Below are positions 57,017 through 64,000 of a DNA stretch of 64,000 nucleotides, piece by piece. Numbering within the stretch: the first letter of the stretch is position 1; the number at the start of each line of letters is the position of its first letter. The stretch covers positions 62,001 to 126,000 of the forward strand of contig JAUNDC010000004.1 of the NCBI GenBank assembly GCA_030526355.1, read 5' to 3'. This DNA is from Bacillota bacterium (lineage in GTDB: Bacteria > Bacillota > Clostridia > Peptostreptococcales > Anaerovoracaceae). The translations under genes were made by a program, and so were the position numbers. The notes beneath the pieces are model-generated. The model was not told the origin of the DNA, did not search any database, and saw only the letters and a list, made by a program, of their open reading frames with translations.

Positions 57017-57841
57017 CTACAACAGGCTGAGAATATCTGCCAGCAATGCTGTGAATATAACTCCAGACATTTCCCCAAGCACTATCATGCATCCGGAAAT
57101 ATCACCATTCATGCCGCCCAGCTGCTTTCTCGCATTGGCTCCTGTACGGCCTTCAACAACCCTCATGAGTGTAATCATCACTATAGTGTAAAAGAACGTG
57201 AGCAGGTTTGCCGCACCAAGGGGCTGAGATCTGTCAAAAATGAACACCACGTACATTATCAGAGATACCACCGCAGCTGCGATGACAGCCACCGTTCCCT
57301 TTTCAAGAGGATCATCATATACCGAACCGTTGTACTGACTGGTGGTCATAGGCTTCTGGGTTATGACATCTCTGATCGCGAAGGTGCGCGACCATGTTAC
57401 GATTATTATGAACAGGGCACCATCTCTCATTGCGAACTCCTGTGATATCGCTGCAATGCTGCCGGCAAACATCATCAGCATGAAGACCAGCGCGATGACC
57501 GCGAAAGCACCCACATGAGAATCCTTTAGTATCCTGCGTTTCTCCTCCATATCAGGCCGCCTGGAAAGCAGCGCATCACTGCAGTCCATGAATCCATCAA
57601 GATGTATGAACCCTGTCATGCAGAAATACAGAGCTGTTATTGCAAGGCCCAAAAACACAGGTTCCACACCCAGTACGGCAAGCACCTTCCACAGCACCAC
57701 ACATATCAGCCCCATCAGCGTACCTATGAGCGGGAGCATATTAAGCATTGCCCCGCGGCAACGCTCATCCCATTTTAATGACGGACACGGTATTGCCGAA
57801 AAGTTTCCCCATGCCATCATAAAACCTCTGAAATATTTCAT
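57017..57841 (-). CDS. cobS: adenosylcobinamide-GDP ribazoletransferase (cobalamin synthase)
   Basis: 274 residues from the ATG at 57841, eight bases after AGGAG. Six or more membrane helices, with the family motifs GNFSAIPCP near the N terminus, GFIHLDGFMDCSDALLSRR with metal-binding Asp residues, and KDSHVGAFAV. It joins adenosylcobinamide-GDP with alpha-ribazole (phosphate) at the membrane. Overlaps cobU by 4 bases. Confidence 0.95.
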   Translation of the reverse strand: MKYFRGFMMAWGNFSAIPCPSLKWDERCRGAMLNMLPLIGTLMGLICVVLWKVLAVLGVEPVFLGLAITALYFCMTGFIHLDGFMDCSDALLSRRPDMEEKRRILKDSHVGAFAVIALVFMLMMFAGSIAAISQEFAMRDGALFIIIVTWSRTFAIRDVITQKPMTTSQYNGSVYDDPLEKGTVAVIAAAVVSLIMYVVFIFDRSQPLGAANLLTFFYTIVMITLMRVVEGRTGANARKQLGGMNGDISGCMIVLGEMSGVIFTALLADILSLL

Positions 57842-58374
57842 TTCCATCTCTCCTGCATTCCGTAAGTTATTTCCCATACCTCTCCGCACTCTGCAGCCAG
57901 AGCTCTGTCAACGGCTGCCAGACTCTTTCTGTATTCCTCTGTAAGATGGTCGTACCTGTCGGCATCACCATATATGTAATCCGAAACAAACACTGTATTT
58001 CCAGTGCCTTCTGCAAAGTTCATCACATCCTCTGATACCTTGCTGCAGGCTGTCTCTACGTAATTTCCCTCGTCATCGAACATTTCGTTTCCCAGCAGCG
58101 CCGTAACACTGTCCACCAGAAACACCCCTGAAGAATCAACCACAGGATTTTCCAATATACGCGACAGCTCTCTGCCCTGCTCGATAGTTATAAAGCCCCA
58201 GCCTTCACGCTCTAAAATATGCCTCTTTATTCTGGCCCGATCCTCATCGTCGTGAGGTATCATAGTGGCCACATAATAAAGAGGGCACCCTGCCGCCTCC
58301 GACATTTCCTTTGCTTTTTTCTGGGCGAAATATGATTTGCCGTTTTTGCAGCCTCCGCTTATGAAAACATTCAT
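57838..58374 (-). CDS. cobU: adenosylcobinamide kinase/guanylyltransferase (CobU family)
   Basis: 178 residues. Intact P-loop SGGCKNGKS at 6-14, and YYVATMIPHDDEDRARIKRH, which contains H52, the equivalent of the guanylylated histidine. The usual C-terminal EVGxGxVP signature is not visible; instead NTVFVSDYIYGDADRYDHL occurs there. It should phosphorylate adenosylcobinamide and attach GMP. It starts one base after cobT's stop overlaps, and its counterpart signature sits in the short CobU-like protein downstream. Confidence 0.85.
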   Translation of the reverse strand: MNVFISGGCKNGKSYFAQKKAKEMSEAAGCPLYYVATMIPHDDEDRARIKRHILEREGWGFITIEQGRELSRILENPVVDSSGVFLVDSVTALLGNEMFDDEGNYVETACSKVSEDVMNFAEGTGNTVFVSDYIYGDADRYDHLTEEYRKSLAAVDRALAAECGEVWEITYGMQERWK

Positions 58375-59543
58375 TAAAAACAGCCTCCCTTTCGTATTTC
58401 CTCAAGATAATTGTCATTTATCTCTGCCTCTTCAAATGTTGCCATGTTTTTCATCACATCGCAGGCTCCTCTTATAACATCAAAAGCAATAGGGCAGCCG
58501 CTGCCTTCTCCCAGTCTCATTCCCAGCGAAAGAAACGGTTCAAGTCCCAGAGCCTCTACAGCCAGCATGTAACCTTTCTCAAAGGATTTATGGGATGCGA
58601 ACATATAATCTGCCGTTCCCGGTGCTATCACGGCAGCTGCCAGCGCTGCAACCACAGAAATATATCCATCAATCACCGCCGGTATCCTTTCTGCCGCAGC
58701 ACCTATGAAGACTCCTGCCATAGCGCATATATCGAAGCCTCCCATCCGCGCCAGAATATCAATGCAGCGGTCTGCCGCAGCTTCTCCAGACAGGCTTCCC
58801 GAAGCAACCTGCTCCAGAATACCTCCGCATGCTCTGTATTCCGATGAAACGCTGTCAACTATCTGCTGTTTACCAGCATAGCCTTTATCATTGAGACCGC
58901 CGCCTCTTCCGCATGTGAAGCTGCTGTCCTTACCTGTAATTGCCGAAAGCACCGCAGCGCTTGTTGTCGTATTCCCTATGCCCATCTCACCGACACCAAG
59001 AATATCAAAGCCTTCAGACTTAACTGCCTTCGCCATTTCAATTCCGGTCATTATGCATCTTACAGCCTCCTGACGGGTCATTGCCGGTCCCCTTGCCAGA
59101 TTGTCCGTACCCGGTCTGATTCGTCGGTTGACAATTTTGTGCGTATTCCTGAGGGGAATATCATCGTACAGCTCATCAGGAATTCTGCCGTTTATTCCCA
59201 TATCCACGATAAGCAGGTCACTGCCGAAGCTTTCTGCAAGCGCACCTACTCCCGTAAGCCTTCTTGTAAAGTTTATCGTCTGAGCCATCGTAACACTCTG
59301 AGGTGTGGATGCCACACCTTCTTCAACAACGCCGTTGTCAGCGCACATCACGACTACGCAGCTTTTATCTATGCTGCTTATCACTTCACCTGTTATTCCT
59401 GCAAGCTTCACGGAAATCTCCTCCAGACCACCAAGACTGCCCGGCGGTTTCGCAAGGCTTTCCTGCCGCTCACGTGCCTTTTGCATAGCCTTACCATCAA
59501 GCGGCGAAATACAGGCTGCTACTGTAAAAAGTTCTCTTTCCAT
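58374..59543 (-). CDS. cobT: nicotinate-nucleotide-dimethylbenzimidazole phosphoribosyltransferase
   Basis: 389 residues from ATG 59543 (GGGAGG ten bases upstream). An alternative ATG at 59576 overlaps the upstream stop (ATGA) and has GGAG seven bases before it, so an 11-residue longer form is possible. Family motifs SLAKPPGSLGGLEE, VVMCADNGVVEEGV, GVGEMGIGNTTTSAAVL and RLGEGSGCPIAFDV (catalytic Glu) are present. It activates the lower-ligand base to alpha-ribazole phosphate. Confidence 0.95.
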   Translation of the reverse strand: MERELFTVAACISPLDGKAMQKARERQESLAKPPGSLGGLEEISVKLAGITGEVISSIDKSCVVVMCADNGVVEEGVASTPQSVTMAQTINFTRRLTGVGALAESFGSDLLIVDMGINGRIPDELYDDIPLRNTHKIVNRRIRPGTDNLARGPAMTRQEAVRCIMTGIEMAKAVKSEGFDILGVGEMGIGNTTTSAAVLSAITGKDSSFTCGRGGGLNDKGYAGKQQIVDSVSSEYRACGGILEQVASGSLSGEAAADRCIDILARMGGFDICAMAGVFIGAAAERIPAVIDGYISVVAALAAAVIAPGTADYMFASHKSFEKGYMLAVEALGLEPFLSLGMRLGEGSGCPIAFDVIRGACDVMKNMATFEEAEINDNYLEEIRKGGCF

Positions 59544-59572
59544 ATGCTCAAATCCTCCCGTGTATTGCCGAC

Positions 59573-60379
59573 TCATCGGCTGGCTCCAGTATTTCTGTCT
59601 GCCTGGATAAAACCTTTATCTGCAAGCCATTTCATGGATTCTGTGCCTTCCAGTGTTTCAAGGGTGAAGGTGGTATCCTGCCTGCACAGCTCCAGCGCTT
59701 CTTCGAGGAACTTCTCCATATCAAGCAGCCCGTCGGTGACATCGCTGTGAAGATCCCCCGTGCCGTCATTGTTGTGAATATGCATATGCCCCAGATATGG
59801 TGCCGTTGCCCGGAGCCATTCAGTCACCGGAATCTTGCTGACGCACAATGCATGACCTGTATCGAGACACAGCCTGATGCGCGGATCCGAGATTTGCTCC
59901 ATCATTTCCACCATCATATAGGGCTCATCGTCAAGCACATTTTCTATGACTATCCGGAAGTCCTCCGGTTTATCCGCCATGAATTCCTCCCAGAATTCAA
60001 CCGACCTATCTCTGTGCCACTCTTTGAAATATACAAAAGGCACATACCCGGAATGCACTACCATTTTTGTTATGCCAAAGCTGGCTGCCGCCTCCGATGC
60101 TTCATTGAAACGTCTCATGGCAAGTTTTCTGGCCCCGGGATCTATAGCCGCCGGAAAAAGCTCATTAAACGGAGCGTGCAGTATCATACTGTGGGCATCT
60201 GCCTGCAGCTCCTGAATTTCCACGTTGGCGCTGCTTCGTGCCTCTCCTTCCATATTCGACGCCGTACAGAACTGATCCAGCTCCGCACCTATATCATATT
60301 CTCTCAGTATATCTCTGTGCCGGCTGCACATGGTGGCGATATACAGTCTTTTGTTCAGATTTCTGTTATTATCTTTCAT
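59573..60379 (-). CDS. sugar-phosphate isomerase/epimerase-like TIM-barrel protein
   Basis: 268 residues from the ATG at 60379; the frame is open to 60454 but with no ribosome binding site at either place. The fold is of the AP endonuclease 2 class: HAPFNELFPAAIDPGAR, KMVVHSGYV, RIVIENVLDDE, RLCLDTGHA and HMHIHNNDGTGDLHSD give a full set of metal ligands (His, Glu, Asp-x-x-His, His). It is the first gene of the cob unit and its stop overlaps the possible early start of cobT, so it may act on a ribose or ribazole intermediate. TGTGGTAAAAT ends 8 bases before the ATG, suggesting a leaderless mRNA. Confidence 0.8.
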   Translation of the reverse strand: MKDNNRNLNKRLYIATMCSRHRDILREYDIGAELDQFCTASNMEGEARSSANVEIQELQADAHSMILHAPFNELFPAAIDPGARKLAMRRFNEASEAAASFGITKMVVHSGYVPFVYFKEWHRDRSVEFWEEFMADKPEDFRIVIENVLDDEPYMMVEMMEQISDPRIRLCLDTGHALCVSKIPVTEWLRATAPYLGHMHIHNNDGTGDLHSDVTDGLLDMEKFLEEALELCRQDTTFTLETLEGTESMKWLADKGFIQADRNTGASR

Positions 60380-60416
60380 AGTTCTATATTTTACCACAGT
60401 TTCGATGATATTTGGC

Positions 60417-60445
60417 TTGCAACTTTCTCCAGCCTTGAATAAAAT
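60417..60445 (+). promoter_or_regulatory. promoter of the DMT-larE-mazG unit
   Basis: TTGCAA, 17 bases, TAAAAT, about 55 bases before the start codon. It is divergent from the cob unit and overlaps the 5' end region of that transcript. Confidence 0.65.
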
Positions 60446-60499
60446 AGTATTCATAACAGGAAATTAGGTTTTTCAATGACTTTCAAGGAGTGTATAATA

Positions 60500-61453
60500 A
60501 TGAGCAAAAAAATGCGTGGTAATCTGATGCTGATCCTTACGGCGCTCATATGGGGCAGCTCGTTTGTCGCTCAGAAAAGCGGCATGGATCTTATAGGTCC
60601 TATGGCCTTCAACGGTATCCGTACCGTAATCGGCGGCGTGGTTCTTATCCCGGCAATAATGTTTCTGGACAGGTGGAAAGCAAAGAAATCCATCATCTCC
60701 GGCGAAACCGAAACCGAAGCTTCTGCAGAGGAAAAGCGTATCGAAAAAAAGAATCTCATTATCGGCGGTATCTGCTGCGGTATTGCACTGCTGGTTGCCA
60801 GCAGTCTCCAGCAGATAGGAATTTTTTATACCACTGCAGGTAAGGCAGGCTTCATAACTGCCCTGTATGTTGTCCTTGTCCCTATATGCGGACTGTTCCT
60901 TGGGAAAAAGGTACGCCCGATCGTATGGCTGTGTGTTGCTGCTTCCGCTGTTGGCCTCTATCTTCTCTGTATGCCGGCAGGCGGCGGCTTCGGGCACATC
61001 AACAAGGGAGACCTTCTGATAATGATCTGCGCCCTCTGTTTCACAGGGCACATCCTTGTCATAGACCATTTCTCCCCTAAAGTGGACGGTGTGCGTCTTT
61101 CATGTATACAGTTCTTCGTCGCAGGAATAGTGTCCATTATACTGATGTTCCCGCTGGACCCGGCACTTGGCTTCGAGCTTCCTACATTGGGAACAATAAT
61201 AGATTCCATGATACCTATACTGTATGCAGGTGTGCTTTCATGCGGCGTTGCATATACCCTGCAGATAGTTGCTCAGGCGGACACCGATCCGACAATAGCA
61301 TCAATGATACTGTGCCTGGAGTCCGTATTTGCCGTAATAGCGGGAATGATAATACTTGGTGAAAGCATGAGCTTCAGAGAAATAACAGGATGTGTAATAA
61401 TGTTCGCTGCCATTGTAGTATCCCAGCTGCCGTCAAAGGAGGCATTGAAATGA
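60500..61453 (+). CDS. DMT superfamily (EamA-type) transporter
   Basis: 317 residues from the ATG at 60500, nine bases after AAGGAG. Ten membrane helices in two EamA halves (MLILTALIWGSSFVAQKSGMDLIGPMAFNG..., and CLESVFAVIAGMIILGESMSFREITGCVIMFAAIV). A charged loop follows helix 2. Such proteins export or import metabolites; the substrate is unknown. larE overlaps its end by 4 bases. Confidence 0.9.
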   Translation: MSKKMRGNLMLILTALIWGSSFVAQKSGMDLIGPMAFNGIRTVIGGVVLIPAIMFLDRWKAKKSIISGETETEASAEEKRIEKKNLIIGGICCGIALLVASSLQQIGIFYTTAGKAGFITALYVVLVPICGLFLGKKVRPIVWLCVAASAVGLYLLCMPAGGGFGHINKGDLLIMICALCFTGHILVIDHFSPKVDGVRLSCIQFFVAGIVSIILMFPLDPALGFELPTLGTIIDSMIPILYAGVLSCGVAYTLQIVAQADTDPTIASMILCLESVFAVIAGMIILGESMSFREITGCVIMFAAIVVSQLPSKEALK

Positions 61454-62325
61454 CCTGTGATAATCAGCTTGAAGTTAAGCTTGAAAGGCTGAAAAAAATA
61501 ATACTCGATTACGGGCAGATGCTTACAGCACTTTCCGGTGGAGTGGACAGCGTGTTTCTTCTTGTCTTTGCCAGCCGTGTTTATGAAGAAAGCTTCGGCA
61601 TCGGCTTCGGAAGCGAGAATATGTCAGCTCTCACTGCATCGGGACCGCACTTTGCCCCAGATGAAGTTGAATATGCAGCTTATCTCTGCGACTGTCTGGG
61701 TGTGAGTCACAAAATAATAAAGGTCGATGACATTCTGCCGCTTATCGAGGATAATCCAGCCGACAGGTGCTATATATGTAAAAAAGCGATTTTTTCTCAG
61801 CTCAAGGAACGCGCCGATATGGTGGGAAGCGTACTGACAGATGGCACTAATCTTGATGATATGGATGATTACAGACCGGGGCATCAGGCTCTGCAGGAGC
61901 TGGGAGTCAAAAGCCCTCTCAGGGATGCAGGTCTGACTAAATCCGATATCCGCTGCGCTCTGAAACAGCTGGCTTCCGAAGACAGCAGTCTTGCTGCGGC
62001 CCTTACATTGAATAACGGTATGCCGGTATGGCAGAAGCCTGCATTTGCATGTCTTGCCTCAAGGATACCCTATGGAGAGAAAATCACCTCCGCAAAGCTC
62101 GACTCTATATACCATGCCGAGGTTTTCCTGAGAGAGCTTGGGTTTACACAGGTACGTGTCAGACACCACGGCGATGTAGCCAGAATAGAAGTCCTTCCTG
62201 AGGACAGACAGCGATTCTGCAGCAGTGAGCTTATGGACAAAGTGAACGATAAAATAAAAGAATGCGGTTTCAGATATGCTGCCCTTGATCTGGGTGGATA
62301 CAGAATGGGAAACCTTAACAGATAA
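61450..62325 (+). CDS. larE: LarE-type ATP-dependent sulfur transferase
   Basis: 291 residues from the ATG at 61450, seven bases after AAAGGAGG. The PP-loop SGGVDS is at 29-34, and SGGVDS, DGTNLDDMDDYRPG and PAFACLASRIPYGE follow the LarE pattern. Three cysteines, C107 and C110 in DRCYIC plus C201, fit the version that holds an iron-sulfur cluster rather than the single-Cys sacrificial type. LarE sulfurates the nickel-pincer cofactor of lactate racemase-like enzymes. No larA, larB or larC lies in the window. Some extra residues (about 176-190) precede the PVWQKPAFAC motif. Confidence 0.9.
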   Translation: MTCDNQLEVKLERLKKIILDYGQMLTALSGGVDSVFLLVFASRVYEESFGIGFGSENMSALTASGPHFAPDEVEYAAYLCDCLGVSHKIIKVDDILPLIEDNPADRCYICKKAIFSQLKERADMVGSVLTDGTNLDDMDDYRPGHQALQELGVKSPLRDAGLTKSDIRCALKQLASEDSSLAAALTLNNGMPVWQKPAFACLASRIPYGEKITSAKLDSIYHAEVFLRELGFTQVRVRHHGDVARIEVLPEDRQRFCSSELMDKVNDKIKECGFRYAALDLGGYRMGNLNR

Positions 62326-62370
62326 ACATTCGTCTGATGCAGATTCAGACAAAATCAGCAGGAGCATATT

Positions 62371-62781
62371 ATGTCAGATAAAAAATTCGATTACAACGAT
62401 ACCAACCGAAAATATGATTTCGATGACCTGATTGAAATAATCTCACAGCTGCGCGGTCCGGGCGGCTGCCCTTGGGATATCAAGCAGACACACGAAAGCC
62501 TCAAGGAATGCCTTGTGGAAGAATCCGGCGAAGTGATACAGGCTATAGACAACAATGACGATGACAACCTTTGCGAGGAGCTTGGCGATCTTCTGCTCCA
62601 GGTAGTCATGCATGCACAGATTGCTTCGGAGACAGGCCGATTTACAATATCCGATGTAATACAGGGCGTATCGGAGAAAATGATACGCCGCCATCCTCAT
62701 GTCTTCGGTGACAGAAAAGTATCTAATGCCGAGGAAAGCCTCAATTTATGGAACGAAATCAAAAAACAGGAGAAAAAATAA
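62371..62781 (+). CDS. mazG: MazG-like nucleotide pyrophosphohydrolase
   Basis: 136 residues. One MazG domain with RGPGGCPWDIKQTHESLKECLVEESGEVIQAID and EELGDLLLQVVMHAQIA, giving the EEXXE-12-28-EXXD magnesium site. It cleaves (d)NTPs to monophosphates and pyrophosphate, a house-cleaning activity. Only the N-terminal type of the long E. coli MazG is present. Ends 2 bases before the response regulator gene. Confidence 0.94.
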   Translation: MSDKKFDYNDTNRKYDFDDLIEIISQLRGPGGCPWDIKQTHESLKECLVEESGEVIQAIDNNDDDNLCEELGDLLLQVVMHAQIASETGRFTISDVIQGVSEKMIRRHPHVFGDRKVSNAEESLNLWNEIKKQEKK

Positions 62782-62783
62782 GA

Positions 62784-64000
62784 ATGCTTCAGCAGAAACA
62801 GATCTTAATCGTAGAAGATAACGAACTGAACCGTGCAATGCTGCACGAAATTCTATCATCCCAATACAGACTTCTTGAAGCTGCAAACGGTCAGGAGGCT
62901 CTGGATATCCTGCATGAATACAGCGATGATATTGCTCTGATCCTGCTGGATGTCATAATGCCGGTTATGGACGGCTATACATTCCTGGACAGTATCAAGG
63001 ATGATACAACGCTGTCGCTTATACCTGTCATCGTAATGACACAGGGAGACAGTGAAGCCGATGAAGTATCGGCACTGGTTCATGGAGCAACGGATTTCGT
63101 GCCTAAGCCATATCGCCCGCAGGTCATACTCCACAGAGTAGCAAGCATCATCAAGCTTCGGGAAACGGCAGCTCTGGTCAATCAGTTCAAATACGACAGA
63201 CTGACAGGACTCTACAGCAAGGAGTTTTTTTACCAGACGGCTCGTGAGCAGCTGAACAACAATCCCGACACGGAATATACTATCGTGTGCTCCAATATTG
63301 AAAATTTCAAACTGTATAACGATACCTTCGGACGAGAAGCAGGCGATATCCTGCTTAAACATGTTGCAGAAGGCGTGCGCAGCATGATCGGCGAAGCAGG
63401 AATATGTGGTCGATACGGTGCTGATCGCTTCATGTTCATGCAGGAAAGAAATCAGGAATCAAAGGACCGGCTTCAATTCATCAGCAATGAACCTGGCTGT
63501 CATTCAAAAGAAAACAGTATGAAGAGCCTGTCCACAAAATGGGGCATTTACGAGATTACCGACCGCTCTGTTCCTGTTGAACAGATGTGCGACCGTGCTC
63601 TGCTTGCAGCCGACAGCATCAAGGGACAATACAATCATCATATCGCCGTTTATGACGATACACTTCGAAGTAAGCTGCTGAAGGAAAAAGCCATAACAGA
63701 CTCCATGGAAACTGCATTGTCGGAAAATCAGTTTACAGTGTATTTCCAGCCGAAATACAGTCTGAGTGACAGCTGTATTGTCGGTGCTGAAGCTCTGGTA
63801 CGCTGGATACATCCGGAATGGGGTTTCATATCTCCAGGAGATTTTATCCCACTTTTTGAAAAAAACGGATTCATTCCACGTCTGGATCAATACGTCTGGG
63901 AACACGTCTGCTCATACCTTCAGGAGTGGCGAAGAAAAGGATACCCATCGCTTGCCGTATCTGTCAACATGTCGCGCTCAGACATTTACCAAAGCAAACT
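62784..64000 (+). CDS. response regulator with degenerate GGDEF and EAL domains, 3' end missing
   Basis: The first 405 residues are visible before the right edge. Residues 1-115 form a receiver domain (ILIVEDNELNRAML, phospho-acceptor D56 in LILLDVIMPVMDGY, VPKPYRP). A GGDEF domain follows in which the active-site string is GADRF instead of GGDEF, so cyclase activity is doubtful. The EAL domain begins around residue 315 with YFQPKYSLSD and EALVRWIHPEWG intact. So phosphorylation probably controls breakdown of cyclic di-GMP. AGGAG lies 11 bases before the ATG. Confidence 0.9.
   Translation, partial: MLQQKQILIVEDNELNRAMLHEILSSQYRLLEAANGQEALDILHEYSDDIALILLDVIMPVMDGYTFLDSIKDDTTLSLIPVIVMTQGDSEADEVSALVHGATDFVPKPYRPQVILHRVASIIKLRETAALVNQFKYDRLTGLYSKEFFYQTAREQLNNNPDTEYTIVCSNIENFKLYNDTFGREAGDILLKHVAEGVRSMIGEAGICGRYGADRFMFMQERNQESKDRLQFISNEPGCHSKENSMKSLSTKWGIYEITDRSVPVEQMCDRALLAADSIKGQYNHHIAVYDDTLRSKLLKEKAITDSMETALSENQFTVYFQPKYSLSDSCIVGAEALVRWIHPEWGFISPGDFIPLFEKNGFIPRLDQYVWEHVCSYLQEWRRKGYPSLAVSVNMSRSDIYQSK

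Overview
The window reads as one contiguous stretch of chromosome from a low-to-mid G+C anaerobic Firmicute, probably a Clostridia member near the Eubacteriales/Anaerovoracaceae groups (inference). The grounds are strong AGGAGG ribosome binding sites and TTGACA/17/TATAAT promoters. A SpoIIE homologue has a Spo0A-style promoter, and a PurR-type box lies in front of the purine operon. There is also a sodium-pump decarboxylase set and an F-type ATP synthase whose c subunit carries a Na+-binding signature. No rRNA, tRNA, CRISPR array, IS element or prophage was recognised. Most genes lie on the minus strand in long operons; plus-strand blocks are at 12.9-16.1 kb and 60.5-64 kb.

Layout. 0-0.9 kb: N-terminal part of a secreted von Willebrand A protein, cut by the left edge. 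1.2-8.2 kb: atp operon (I-like, B, E, F, H, A, G, D, C) followed by a TM1266-like small regulator. 8.3-12.8 kb: MATE transporter, TagO/WecA-type glycosyl-phosphate transferase, dCMP deaminase, truA and a prepilin peptidase. 12.9-16.2 kb: HPt-like protein, CoA-acylating aldehyde dehydrogenase, and an isolated nuclease-like gene with an elaborate upstream region. 16.2-18.1 kb: padR-DUF1700-DUF4097 module. 18.3-25.7 kb: dus, coaX, a methylmalonyl-CoA decarboxylase-type set without its beta subunit, glyA and a PucR-type regulator. 25.7-37.1 kb: ftsH, tilS, spoIIE, tatD, metG, a flavodoxin/ferredoxin protein, a cytidylate kinase-like protein and asparaginase.

37.2-48.7 kb: a nearly complete de novo purine operon (purL-E-C-M-N-F-O-H'-D), in which the usual bifunctional PurH is replaced by a stand-alone AICAR transformylase plus an archaeal-type IMP cyclohydrolase, and PurF lacks the N-terminal cysteine. 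49.3-54.7 kb: transport/amide-hydrolase region (two tandem SSS symporters behind a small HTH protein; APC permease plus nitrilase-family hydrolase). 55.0-60.4 kb: lower cobalamin pathway (TIM-barrel protein, cobT, cobU, cobS, CobU-like, cobC) ending in cysK. 60.5-64 kb (+): DMT transporter, larE, mazG and a response regulator-GGDEF-EAL protein cut by the right edge.

A Na+ theme links several loci: the Na+-type c ring, the biotin-dependent decarboxylase subunits and two Na+/solute symporters. The least explained signal is a 37-bp element, CGTGTA-N25-TACACG, present three times with exactly the same spacing. Two copies lie in front of the isolated nuclease-like gene at 15.3 kb, and the third lies between tatD and metG. 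A nested 97-nt hairpin follows the nuclease-like gene.
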